Source of the DNA: Mycolicibacterium lacusdiani
GTDB lineage: Bacteria; Actinomycetota; Actinomycetes; Mycobacteriales; Mycobacteriaceae
Reading direction: 5' to 3'
NCBI RefSeq assembly: GCF_021916785.1
Contig: NZ_JAKCFC010000006.1
Location: forward strand, 248,001 to 312,000
Length of the DNA: 64,000 bases
Below, piece by piece: positions 32,429-40,895 of this stretch; positions within the stretch are counted from its first letter, which is position 1; every line of letters begins with the position of its first letter. A model generated the notes under the pieces. That model saw only the letters and a list, made by a program, of their open reading frames with translations. It made no database searches and had not been told where the DNA came from. The position numbers were made by a program, and so were the translations under genes.

Positions 32429-33322
32429 GTGCACCTCGAGGATCTGCAGTGGTTCGTCGTGCTCGCCGAGACCGAGCACGTCACTGACGCCGCTGCCGTG
32501 CTGGGCGTCAGTCAGCCGACGCTGTCGCGGGCGCTCGCCCGGTTCGAGGACGAGGCAGGCACGGAGCTGTTCGACCGCGTCAACCGCCGGTTGCGGCTCA
32601 ACGCGTATGGCCGGATCATGCTCGAGCACGCGCGGCGCAGCATCGCCGACATGGCCCTCGCGATGGAGCGGATCGGGGCGTTGCGCGACCCCGACTCCGG
32701 TCGGGTTCGCCTCGCCTTCCTGCATTCACTTGCCAACTGGTATGTGCCAGAACAACTCCGACGCTTTCGCCAAGCCGCTCCCGCCATCGGTTTCGACCTC
32801 TTCCAGGGCCCGGCGCACGAGATCGCCGAGCGTGTGCGTACCGGCGGCTTCGACATCGGCGTCACCTCGCCGCGTCCCGAACCCGCGGACTTCGTCTGGC
32901 ACCGGCTGTACGTCGAGCGCCTGTGCCTGGCGGTGCCGCGCGGGCACCGGCTTGCCGCGCGGACGCGCATCCGCCTCTCCGCAGCCGCCGAGGAGCCCTT
33001 CGTGGCGCTCGAGGACCCATTCGGACTGCGGCAGCTCACCAACGACCTGTGGGCCGAGGACGACATCGACCCCGACATCGTGTTCGAGGCCACCGAGATC
33101 CCCACGATGGAGGGCCTCGTCGCCGCCGGATTCGGCGTCGCCGTGGTCCCGGTTCCGCGCGAGGGCACCGACGCGAAGGTCGTCCACGTCCCGCTGACGA
33201 ACACCCGGGCCAAACGCGAGGTCGGCCTGATCTGGGACGGGCACCGGGCCCTGTCGCCGCCCGCGCAGAGGTTTGCCGACTTCCTCGCCGATAGTCGCAA
33301 TGCTCATGCGCTAGGTGAATGA
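32429..33322 (+). CDS. LysR family transcriptional regulator
   Basis: A 297-residue LTTR. The N-terminal winged helix-turn-helix is HLEDLQWFVVLAETEHVTDAAAVLGVSQPTLSRALARFEDE, and a periplasmic-binding-protein-like sensor domain follows from about residue 90. The start is GTG in a leaderless context. It faces the SDR gene across 57 bases, the usual LysR target layout, and is followed by an MFS transporter on the same strand after 56 bases with its own promoter. Effector unknown. The start at HLEDLQWF is the family-standard N-terminus. Confidence 0.88.
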   Translation: MHLEDLQWFVVLAETEHVTDAAAVLGVSQPTLSRALARFEDEAGTELFDRVNRRLRLNAYGRIMLEHARRSIADMALAMERIGALRDPDSGRVRLAFLHSLANWYVPEQLRRFRQAAPAIGFDLFQGPAHEIAERVRTGGFDIGVTSPRPEPADFVWHRLYVERLCLAVPRGHRLAARTRIRLSAAAEEPFVALEDPFGLRQLTNDLWAEDDIDPDIVFEATEIPTMEGLVAAGFGVAVVPVPREGTDAKVVHVPLTNTRAKREVGLIWDGHRALSPPAQRFADFLADSRNAHALGE

Positions 33323-33341
33323 CGCAGCAGCAGATCATGCA

Positions 33342-33371
33342 TTGGACACATTGAACCGACGCTCCTAGCGT
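33342..33371 (+). promoter_or_regulatory. SigA-like leaderless promoter of the MFS gene
   Basis: TTGGAC (33342-33347), an 18-base spacer, and TAGCGT (33366-33371) resemble a housekeeping promoter. The -10 box ends seven bases before GTG 33379, predicting a transcript that starts on the first codon. Confidence 0.6.
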
Positions 33372-33378
33372 CGTCGCG

Positions 33379-34629
33379 GTGTCCATCGACCAGTCCTACG
33401 CCGCTCCCTGGAGGGGCCACGCACGCGGGTCGACGGCGTACCGCAGGCTGCTCGCGGCACTGTTCTGCGCAGGCGTCGCCACGTTCGCCCAGCTCTACTC
33501 GCCGCAGGCGGTTCTGCCGCTGATCTCGGCCGACCTCGGCGTCGGCGCGGCGAGCGCGGCGCTCACGATCTCCGCGTCCACGGTCGGCCTGGCCATCGGC
33601 GTCATCCCGTGGTCGATGCTCGCCGACCGAATCGGCCGTGTCCAGGCCATCTCGCTGTCGGTCACGATCGCCACCTCCGTCGGGCTGTTCGTCCCGTTCG
33701 CACCAACCTACGACGTCCTGCTGCTCGGACGCTTCGTCGAAGGCCTGATGGTGGGCGGAGTGCCCGCCATCGCCGTCGCCTACCTGACCGAGGAGGTCGA
33801 GCCCACCCACGCCGCACGCGCAGCGGGCACGTTCGTCGCGGGCACGACCATCGGCGGTCTGCTCGGCAGGTTGGTGGCAAGCCCCGTCGCCGAGGTCGTC
33901 GGATGGCGGATCGGCGTCTTCACCGTCGCAGCAGTGTGCGGGATGGCTGCGCTGGCCTTCGTCAAATTGGCGCCTGCACCCCGGGGCTTCACACCGTCAC
34001 GTCACCGCGGCGCCAACCCCGAGGGCAGCGTGGCCCACCGGTTGGCTGCCAACCTGCGTTCGCCACGTCAGCTGACCCTGTTCGCCCAGGCATTCCTGCT
34101 CATGGGCGGCTTCGTCGCGCTGTACAACTTCCTCGGCTTCCGGCTCACCGGTGCGCCCTTCGACCTGGCGCCCTCGGTGGTCAGCCTGGTGTTCCTCGCC
34201 TACCTCGCCGGGACGTGGGCGTCATCGCGCGCGGGCGCGGAGACCACCCGCTTCGGCCGCAAGCCGGTGCTGCTCGCCTCGATCGTCGTGATGGCGGTCG
34301 GCGTCGCGATCACGTTGAGCGACAACGTCGTCGCGGTGCTCGCCGGGCTGGTGATCGCAACGGCAGGCTTCTTCGGTGCGCACTCCGTCGCCTCGGGTTG
34401 GACCGGGCAGTCAGCCCCGGCGGGCAAGGCCCAGGCGTCGTCGCTGTACAACCTCTTCTACTACGGGGGATCCAGCGCCGTCGGGTGGTTCGGCGGCGTC
34501 GCGTTCGACGCCCACGGGTGGACCGCCGTCGCGGTGACGATCCTGTCGCTGACCGCCGTCGCCGCGGTGCTGGCGGCCCTGTTCCTGCACGACGACCAGG
34601 GGCCGCGGCGCCGCGTCAGCGGATCTTGA
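33379..34629 (+). CDS. MFS transporter, YnfM/CynX-like
   Basis: A 416-residue, 12-helix major facilitator. FAQLYSPQAVLPLISADLGV near residue 35 is typical of the YnfM-type efflux group, followed by the motif A region SMLADRIGRVQ. It has no signal peptide. The GTG start is leaderless. It converges on the quinone oxidoreductase gene, with the two coding regions overlapping by 14 bases. The LysR gene just upstream is the plausible regulator. Transported compound unknown. Confidence 0.86.
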   Translation: MSIDQSYAAPWRGHARGSTAYRRLLAALFCAGVATFAQLYSPQAVLPLISADLGVGAASAALTISASTVGLAIGVIPWSMLADRIGRVQAISLSVTIATSVGLFVPFAPTYDVLLLGRFVEGLMVGGVPAIAVAYLTEEVEPTHAARAAGTFVAGTTIGGLLGRLVASPVAEVVGWRIGVFTVAAVCGMAALAFVKLAPAPRGFTPSRHRGANPEGSVAHRLAANLRSPRQLTLFAQAFLLMGGFVALYNFLGFRLTGAPFDLAPSVVSLVFLAYLAGTWASSRAGAETTRFGRKPVLLASIVVMAVGVAITLSDNVVAVLAGLVIATAGFFGAHSVASGWTGQSAPAGKAQASSLYNLFYYGGSSAVGWFGGVAFDAHGWTAVAVTILSLTAVAAVLAALFLHDDQGPRRRVSGS

Positions 34630-35584
34630 CGACGACCTTGCCGCGCGCCGAGCGGTCCTCGAGCGAAGCGATGGCGTCCCCGGCCCGCTCCAGCGGGTAC
34701 ACCACCGGCTCGGGCGGGACCACCAGGCCGGATGCGAGCAGCGGTTCCAGTTCGGCCCACTGCTCCTGCAGGTAGCCGGGGTGGGTGGCCGCCCAGGCGC
34801 CCCAGCCGACGCCCACGGCGTCGACGTTGTTGAGCAGCAGACGGTTGACCTTCACGGTCGGGATGTCGCCTCCGGTGAACCCGATGACCAGCAGGCGACC
34901 TCCGGGGGCCAGCGAGCGCAGCGAGTCGGTGAACCGGTCGCCGCCGACGGGGTCGACCACGACGTCGACGCCCCGGCCGCCGGTCAGTTCCTTCACCGCG
35001 TCCTTGAAGCCCCCGGCGAGCACGACGTCGGTGGCCCCGGCGGCGCGCGCGACGGCGGCCTTGTCCTCGGTGCTCACGACGGCGATCGCGCGCGATGCGC
35101 CCCACGCGGCGGCCAGGCGCAGGGTCGAGGTGCCGATACCGCCTGCGGCGCCGTGGACGAGCAACGTCTCGCCGGGAGCGAGCCTGCCGCGGGTCCGCAG
35201 AGCGCAGTGCACCGTCAGGTCGTTGAACAGCAGCCCCGCGCCCGCCTCGAACGACACGTTCTCGGGCAGGGTGAACACCCGATCGGCAGGCAGCGCAACG
35301 ACTTCGGCCATCGCACCCGAGAGCATGGTGAGAGCGGCAACCCGGTCGCCGGTCTTCACGTGGGCGCCCGCGGGCGCACTGCGCACCACGCCGGCCACCT
35401 CGGCGCCGGGGATGTACGGCAGCTCTGGCCTGTGCTGGTACAGCCCGCGGGTCTGCAGGGCGTCGGGGAAGGCCACGCCCGCGGCGTGGACGTCGATCAC
35501 GACGCCGCCGTCGGTGGGCTCGTCGATCTCCACCAGCTCCGCGGACTGCGGACCGTCGAGCCGGGCTACGTGAATGGCGCGCAT
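34616..35584 (-). CDS. NADPH:quinone oxidoreductase family protein
   Basis: Zinc-free medium-chain dehydrogenase of 322 residues. The N-terminal GroES-like catalytic domain includes YIPGAEVAGVV, and the Rossmann domain has VHGAAGGIGTSTLRLAAAWGA near residue 145. The zinc-ligand Cys/His of alcohol dehydrogenases are absent, as in QOR enzymes, which reduce quinones with NADPH. The family-standard MRAIHV start at 35584 is chosen over ATG 35593. It is divergent from the zinc alcohol dehydrogenase with 22 bases between starts, so the two share a promoter region. Confidence 0.86.
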   Translation of the reverse strand: MRAIHVARLDGPQSAELVEIDEPTDGGVVIDVHAAGVAFPDALQTRGLYQHRPELPYIPGAEVAGVVRSAPAGAHVKTGDRVAALTMLSGAMAEVVALPADRVFTLPENVSFEAGAGLLFNDLTVHCALRTRGRLAPGETLLVHGAAGGIGTSTLRLAAAWGASRAIAVVSTEDKAAVARAAGATDVVLAGGFKDAVKELTGGRGVDVVVDPVGGDRFTDSLRSLAPGGRLLVIGFTGGDIPTVKVNRLLLNNVDAVGVGWGAWAATHPGYLQEQWAELEPLLASGLVVPPEPVVYPLERAGDAIASLEDRSARGKVVVKIR

Positions 35585-35591
35585 CCGAACC

Positions 35592-35600
35592 ATTTAACAT
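35592..35600. promoter_or_regulatory. shared -10 region of two divergent leaderless genes
   Basis: On the plus strand, TAACAT (35595-35600) ends six bases before GTG 35607. On the minus strand, TTAAAT (35597-35592) ends seven bases before ATG 35584. The two boxes overlap in one AT-rich island within otherwise GC-rich DNA, so the divergent genes may compete for polymerase. Confidence 0.5.
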
Positions 35601-35606
35601 CCCCGC

Positions 35607-36707
35607 GTGATCGATGCCCGTGCCGCGGTGCTGCTCGACGAGGGCTCCACCCCCCGAGTGGTCGACGTCCAGATCCGGCCGCCGGTCGACGACGAGGTGC
35701 TGGTCCGCATCGACGCCGTCGGCATCTGCCACACCGACGTGAGCGTCTCGCGGCGCTGGCCCGCCGCCCGGCTGCCCGTGACGTTCGGGCACGAGGGCGT
35801 CGGTACGGTCGTCGCCACGGGGCCCGCCGCCCGCGCCCGCGAGGGTGAGCAGGTGGTGCTGACCTTCGACAGCTGCGAGCGGTGTGCCGAGTGCGCGGCG
35901 GGCGCTCCGGCGTACTGCGTCCGCTCGACGGCGCTCAACCTGCGTGGTGACGGCGGCGACGACGCCAGTGCGCTGCGCCTCGACGGCCGACCCGTGGTCG
36001 GCGGCTTCTTCGGACAGTCCAGTTTCGCCACCTACGCTCTCGCCGGCTCGGCGAACACAGTGGTGTTGCGCGAGCCGATCGACCCGGCGCTGGCCGCGCC
36101 ACTCGGGTGCAGCGTGCAGACCGGGGTCGGCACGGTGTTCAACGCGCTGGCCGCCGGACCCGGTGATGCGCTGGTGGTATTCGGCGTGGGCGGTGTCGGC
36201 TCCTCGGCCGTGATGGGCGGTCGGGTGGCCGGCTGCCGGGCCATCGTCGCGGTCGATCCGGTGGCCGAGCGCCGTTCGCTCGCAACCGAACTGGGCGCCA
36301 CCGCCGTGATCGACCCGGCCGATGGCGACGTCGCGGCGGCCGTCGTCGAGGCCACGTCCGGGGGAGCGACGATCGGGATCGACACCACCGCGGTGGCCGA
36401 CGTCATCTCCACCGCACTCGCATCGCTGCGCGCTCGGGGGATGCTCGCCCTGGTGGGGCTTGGCGCGATGACCGCAGACCTGCCCGTCGGTCTGATCATG
36501 GGCCGGGGTCTGCGGGTGGTGGGAGTGGTCGAGGGCGACAGCGACCCGCACGTGTTCATCCCACGCCTGGCCGACCTGTATCGGCGGGGCGACCTGCCGC
36601 TGGAGAAACTCGTCACCCGCTTCGACTTCGACGCCTTCGACGTGGCGTGGACGGCCGCGCAGTCCGGCACGGCGGTCAAGCCCGTCGTGACGATGTCGTC
36701 TGGCTGA
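35607..36707 (+). CDS. zinc-dependent alcohol dehydrogenase
   Basis: Class III-like medium-chain alcohol dehydrogenase of 366 residues. Catalytic zinc ligands are Cys41 (GICHTD) and His62/Glu63 (FGHEGVG). The structural zinc lobe Cys90-x2-Cys93-x2-Cys96-x7-Cys104 is complete. The Rossmann motif VFGVGGVGSSAV lies near residue 195. It oxidises alcohols with NAD(P)+ or reduces aldehydes. The GTG start is leaderless. Transcribed in series with the FAD monooxygenase at 36749, which however has its own -10 box. Substrate unknown. Confidence 0.87.
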   Translation: MIDARAAVLLDEGSTPRVVDVQIRPPVDDEVLVRIDAVGICHTDVSVSRRWPAARLPVTFGHEGVGTVVATGPAARAREGEQVVLTFDSCERCAECAAGAPAYCVRSTALNLRGDGGDDASALRLDGRPVVGGFFGQSSFATYALAGSANTVVLREPIDPALAAPLGCSVQTGVGTVFNALAAGPGDALVVFGVGGVGSSAVMGGRVAGCRAIVAVDPVAERRSLATELGATAVIDPADGDVAAAVVEATSGGATIGIDTTAVADVISTALASLRARGMLALVGLGAMTADLPVGLIMGRGLRVVGVVEGDSDPHVFIPRLADLYRRGDLPLEKLVTRFDFDAFDVAWTAAQSGTAVKPVVTMSSG

Positions 36708-36735
36708 ATCGCGACCGTCCTGGATCAAGATCATC

Positions 36736-36741
36736 TAGAGT
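36736..36741 (+). promoter_or_regulatory. -10 element of a leaderless FAD monooxygenase transcript
   Basis: TAGAGT ends seven bases before GTG 36749, with no ribosome site between, predicting a leaderless mRNA. The upstream -35 region is not recognisable. Confidence 0.5.
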
Positions 36742-36748
36742 CACTGGC

Positions 36749-38386
36749 GTGGATGCGCAGGTAATCGTGGTCGGAGCAGGGCCGGTCGGTCTCACGGCCG
36801 CAATCGAATTGCGGCGCAGGGGAATCGACGTCCTCATCATCGACAAGCGGGACGGCGTCGCGCCCTGGGCGAAGGCCGTCGGAGTGCAGCCGCGCACCTT
36901 GGAGATCTGGGACCAGATCGGCGTCCTTGGCGCTGCGCTCGACGAGTCGATGCTCATGCGCGGTCAGCTCACCTACGTCAACGGCGAGCCGGCAGGTCGA
37001 CTCGAACTGAGCCTCCCGCAACAGGTTCCGTACGGCTTCGTCTGCATCCCGCAGTACGCCACCGAAGAGGTCCTGGGATCGCACCTGGTCGGCCTCGGCA
37101 CGAAGGTGCGGCGCGGGGTGGAACTGACCGGCTTCGCTCAGGACGACGCAGGCGTAACTGCCACGCTGCGGGACGCCGACGGTGAGCGTCAGGTCACCGC
37201 GCAATACCTCGTCGCCGCCGAGGGCGCACACAGCCTGGTGCGCAAATCGCTGGGTCTGACGTTCGAGGGCGACGCCTTCCCCGAGGAGTACATGCTCGCC
37301 GACGTCGAGGTGGACTGGAATTTGCCACCGGGCTACGCGCTGCGCAGTTCGCGCGTCACCGACGGCACCGTCGACGACCTCGCGGTGTGCATACCGTTGC
37401 CCGGCCGCGGCCGGTACCGGATCTCGATGCTCGTGCCGCCCGAGTTGTCACAGGCCGACGCCGGTTCGGACGACGGCGTCACCCACGGCATCGCAACCGA
37501 GGCGGCCAAGCCGCAGATGCATCACGTCCAAGCCGTGCTCGACCGTCTCGCCCCCGAACCGACGACGGCGCGGAACATGCGGTGGTCATCGGTGTTCCGC
37601 ATCAGCCATCGGCTGGTCAACCGCTACTCCAGTGGTCGCGCCTTCCTCGCAGGCGACTCGGCGCACATCCACCCGCCGACCGGTGCGCAAGGCATGAACA
37701 CCGGCATCCAGGACGCCTACAACCTGGGCTGGAAGCTGGCGCTCGCGGTACGTGGCGCGGCTGCACCCGGGCTGCTCGACAGCTATCACGCCGAACGTCA
37801 TCCGGTCGGAGAGGAGGTCGTCGGCAGGACCGTCCGCGCCGCGCGCGAAGGGCTCACCGCGGGTGACGACTTCGAGACGACGATGCTGCGCCAGGCGCAG
37901 CTGCTGGTGAACTACGTCGGTAGTCCGATCGTCGCGTCCGATGGGGGTGACGCGCCTGCCGGACCTCTACCGGGGGAGCGGGCTCCCGATGCGACGGGGT
38001 TGCGGCGCAGGGCCATCGCGGGGCCGGTGCGGTTCCACGAGTCACTGCGGCACACCGGGCACACGCTGCTGCTCTGGGCCACCTCGCCGTCGGCGTGGCA
38101 GGCCGCGGTCGACCTGGCTGAGACCATGACACGGAAGGTCGCCGGTGACCTGCGGGCCGTCGTCGCGGTGCCCGCGACGCTCGAGGACGAGGCGGCCTTG
38201 GGCACCACGCTCGTCGACGGCCAGGCCAATCTCGCGGCTGCCTACGGATTCGGCGCGGCCGACGAGGTGCCCGAGGCATGCCTGATCAGGCCCGACGGGT
38301 ACGTGTCGTACCGATCGGCCGCCGTGGACGTCGGTCGGCTCGTCGAGCACCTCTCGACGACGACCATGCATGTCGGCGCGGAGTAG
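36749..38386 (+). CDS. FAD-dependent monooxygenase, phenol hydroxylase/PheA-TfdB type
   Basis: Class A flavin hydroxylase of 545 residues. The FAD motif VIVVGAGPVGLTAAIELRRRG begins at residue 5, AEGAHSLVRKSLG marks the second nucleotide-binding site, and GDSAHIHPPTGAQGMNTGIQDAYNLGWKLA is the conserved GD motif near residue 308. A thioredoxin-like C-terminal domain completes the family length. It hydroxylates aromatic rings with NADPH and O2. GTG 36749 is used because it places the glycine motif at the N-terminus and has a leaderless promoter. Flanked by an alcohol dehydrogenase and a hydrolase, suggesting an aromatic or steroid pathway. Confidence 0.87.
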   Translation: MDAQVIVVGAGPVGLTAAIELRRRGIDVLIIDKRDGVAPWAKAVGVQPRTLEIWDQIGVLGAALDESMLMRGQLTYVNGEPAGRLELSLPQQVPYGFVCIPQYATEEVLGSHLVGLGTKVRRGVELTGFAQDDAGVTATLRDADGERQVTAQYLVAAEGAHSLVRKSLGLTFEGDAFPEEYMLADVEVDWNLPPGYALRSSRVTDGTVDDLAVCIPLPGRGRYRISMLVPPELSQADAGSDDGVTHGIATEAAKPQMHHVQAVLDRLAPEPTTARNMRWSSVFRISHRLVNRYSSGRAFLAGDSAHIHPPTGAQGMNTGIQDAYNLGWKLALAVRGAAAPGLLDSYHAERHPVGEEVVGRTVRAAREGLTAGDDFETTMLRQAQLLVNYVGSPIVASDGGDAPAGPLPGERAPDATGLRRRAIAGPVRFHESLRHTGHTLLLWATSPSAWQAAVDLAETMTRKVAGDLRAVVAVPATLEDEAALGTTLVDGQANLAAAYGFGAADEVPEACLIRPDGYVSYRSAAVDVGRLVEHLSTTTMHVGAE

Positions 38387-38459
38387 TTGACAGGCGTCAA
38401 CCCCACCTAGTTAGACTTCTCCCGCCGCGGCAAGGGTGCCGTGGCGGATCGGAGTTGCC

Positions 38460-39404
38460 GTGCCAAGGCGTCTGCTGCCCTACGCGCCGGTCGAGACGCT
38501 GCCGAAGGGCACGCCCGTGCTGGTCCGCTCCGCGGACGGCACCCGGCTGCACACCGAGGTGTTCGGTCCGGCCGACGGCTACCCGATCGTGTTGGCCCAC
38601 GGCATCACCTGCGCGACGCGCGTGTGGGCCAACCAGATCGCGGACCTGTCGACCGACTACCGCGTGATCGCCTACGACCACCGCGGCCACGGCCGCAGTG
38701 CCGTCCCGAAGCGCGGCCGGTACAGCCTCGACTTCCTCGCCGCCGACCTCGACGCCGTGCTCGACGCGACGCTGGCGCCGGGTGATCGCGCGACCATCGC
38801 CGGCCACTCCATGGGCGGCATCGCGATCCAGGCGTGGTCGCAGCGCTATCCGGCCCGGGTGCGCCGCTGCGCCGATGCGGTCGCGCTGATCAACACGACC
38901 TCGGGCGAAATCCTGCACCACGTGAACTTCCTGCCCGTCCCACGCGCACTGGCGGCAGGCCGCGTCAGGGCGGGCGGTCAGCTGCTCAAGCGGCTGGGGT
39001 CCGCGCCGCTGCTTCCCGGTTCCATCCAGCAGAGCCGACGGCTCGTCTCGACGCTCGCGGTCGGACCGAACGCCGATCCGGCCATCGCCGACTTCGTCTT
39101 CGACCTGTTCGCCAAGACGCCTCCCGCCGGCCGCGGTGCGTGGGCGAGGGTGTTGGTCGACTCGATGAGTTCGCGCCATCTGTCGCTGACCAATCTGACC
39201 GTGCCGACTCTGGTCATCGGAAGCCGCCAGGACAGGCTGCTCCCGATCCGCGCGTCACGCCGGATCGCGGCCGACGCCCCGAACCTGGCGTCCTTCGTGG
39301 AACTCGACGGCGGTCACTGTGCGATCCTCGAGCGCCCCGACGAGGTGAACGCCCACCTGCGCACCCTCGTCGAGTCGGCGCGCGAGTCGCGGCTCAGTTC
39401 CTAG
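38460..39404 (+). CDS. alpha/beta-fold hydrolase
   Basis: A 314-residue serine hydrolase. The oxyanion motif is AHGITCATRVW, the nucleophile elbow GHSMGG near residue 120, Asp is in GSRQDRLLP and His in DGGHCAILERP, so the triad is intact. It has no signal peptide. Start GTG 38460 has GGAG eight bases upstream; ATG-like alternatives upstream lack one. It follows the FAD hydroxylase after 73 bases on the same strand and converges on the amine oxidase, their stop codons overlapping by four bases. Likely an esterase or C-C hydrolase of the same pathway. Confidence 0.85.
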   Translation: MPRRLLPYAPVETLPKGTPVLVRSADGTRLHTEVFGPADGYPIVLAHGITCATRVWANQIADLSTDYRVIAYDHRGHGRSAVPKRGRYSLDFLAADLDAVLDATLAPGDRATIAGHSMGGIAIQAWSQRYPARVRRCADAVALINTTSGEILHHVNFLPVPRALAAGRVRAGGQLLKRLGSAPLLPGSIQQSRRLVSTLAVGPNADPAIADFVFDLFAKTPPAGRGAWARVLVDSMSSRHLSLTNLTVPTLVIGSRQDRLLPIRASRRIAADAPNLASFVELDGGHCAILERPDEVNAHLRTLVESARESRLSS

Positions 39405-40750
39405 CCCGCCGCCAGGAAGTCGCCGACCTCGCCCGCCGCACGGCGTCCCGAGCGCACCGCGCCGTCGAGGAAGCCCGTCCACGTGTCAGCGGTCTCGGTG
39501 CCCGCCCAGAACACGCCGTCGACCGGTCGGCGCAGCCACTGGCCGTACTGGGTCCACGACCCCGGCGGCACCGCGGCGGTCGGGCCGCCCGGCGCGAACT
39601 CCTCACTGCCCCAACGATAATCGAGGTAGTCGATCGGGTGCAGCGCCTTGGCGCCGAAGAGTTCGGCGAAGCAGGCCAGGACCCTTTCGCGACGCTCCTC
39701 GGCGGACAGCGGGTCGAAGGTGCGCGCGTCGGTGAAGCCGAGGAGCACGCCGGGGCCCTGCGCGGACCCGGACTCCTCGGGGCTCGTGTCGAACGTGATG
39801 AACACCGGTCCCTCGTCCGACAGCGCCTCACCCGAACGGCCGTCCGCCCGCCAGAACGGCGTCTCGTAGGCGGCGTAGGCCTTGCTCAGCCTGCCCTGGG
39901 GCCAGTGCTTGGCCAGCGCGGCGTAGCCGGGCGGCAGCGCGGGCTCGAACGCGATCGCGTCACGGTGCTGCGGTGGGATCGCGACCACGGCCGCGCGGGC
40001 CTGCGTGGACGTGTCACCCGCGTGGACCACGACACCGTCCGCCGTGCGCTCGATCCGGGTGACCACCGTGCCCAGGCGCACCTTGTCGCCCAGGTCGGCG
40101 GCCATCCGCTCGGCGATCTGCTGGGTACCGCCGGGGAAGCGGTCCTGTTGGGCACCGCCCTCGACGTCGAGCATGGGGCCGATCCCACCCGCGGCCTTTA
40201 CGTACCGCACGGCGTGCAGCATCGACACCTCGTCGGGCTCGCAACCCCACGTCACCCGCGACATGATCGCCATGAGGTCCCGGGTCGACGCACCCGCGTG
40301 CACCGAGCGCAGCCACCGGTCGAGCGACTGCGAGTCGAGTCGGTGCGCACCCGGCGCCGTCCACGGCTCCGCCAGCGGAACCTGCTTGGCGAGCCTCTCG
40401 AACCGCCACTGGATCCGCGACACGTCGACCAGTTCGAGCAGCGACAGCTTCGGGATCGTGCTGCGGTAGGAGCGCACCCGGCCGCGCCACTGGATCAGGT
40501 TCTTGCCCTGGCCGTACGTCGGCACGGTCGGGCAGCCCAGTTCGGCCGCCAACGCGTTGACCTCGGTCTGGGTGGGGCCGACGAAGGTGCCGCCCAGGTC
40601 GACCGGCACCCCGGCGATGGTGTCGGTGAAGGACCGCCCACCCACCCGGTCGCGGCCCTCGAGCACCACCACCTCGTGACCGCGCTGGGTCAGCAGCCGC
40701 GCCGTCATCAAGCCCGCGAAGCCAGCCCCCACCACCACCACGTCCGCCAT
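39401..40750 (-). CDS. flavin-containing amine oxidase (MAO family)
   Basis: A 449-residue FAD oxidase. The N-terminal FAD motif is DVVVVGAGFAGLMTARLL with VLEGRDRVGGRS, followed by the MAO substrate domain and the C-terminal FAD segment FWAGTETADTWTGFLDGAVRSGRRAA. Such enzymes oxidise primary or polyamines (putrescine oxidase type) to aldehydes, producing H2O2 and ammonia. The C-terminal cysteine that binds FAD covalently in human MAO is not apparent (GTETADTW instead). Single gene, divergent from the Baeyer-Villiger monooxygenase by about 145 bases. Confidence 0.87.
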   Translation of the reverse strand: MADVVVVGAGFAGLMTARLLTQRGHEVVVLEGRDRVGGRSFTDTIAGVPVDLGGTFVGPTQTEVNALAAELGCPTVPTYGQGKNLIQWRGRVRSYRSTIPKLSLLELVDVSRIQWRFERLAKQVPLAEPWTAPGAHRLDSQSLDRWLRSVHAGASTRDLMAIMSRVTWGCEPDEVSMLHAVRYVKAAGGIGPMLDVEGGAQQDRFPGGTQQIAERMAADLGDKVRLGTVVTRIERTADGVVVHAGDTSTQARAAVVAIPPQHRDAIAFEPALPPGYAALAKHWPQGRLSKAYAAYETPFWRADGRSGEALSDEGPVFITFDTSPEESGSAQGPGVLLGFTDARTFDPLSAEERRERVLACFAELFGAKALHPIDYLDYRWGSEEFAPGGPTAAVPPGSWTQYGQWLRRPVDGVFWAGTETADTWTGFLDGAVRSGRRAAGEVGDFLAAG

Positions 40751-40895
40751 CCACCCAGTGTGGCGATTCGTGCACGCGGAGGAGCGTGTACCGCACCTTT
40801 TCGTGCACGAGTCGCGCCCTGGCCCCTAGGGTGGTGGTACGCGACAGGACCATCATGCTCCACGAGTGGTCCTCGACAGCCAATGGAGGTTCGCC

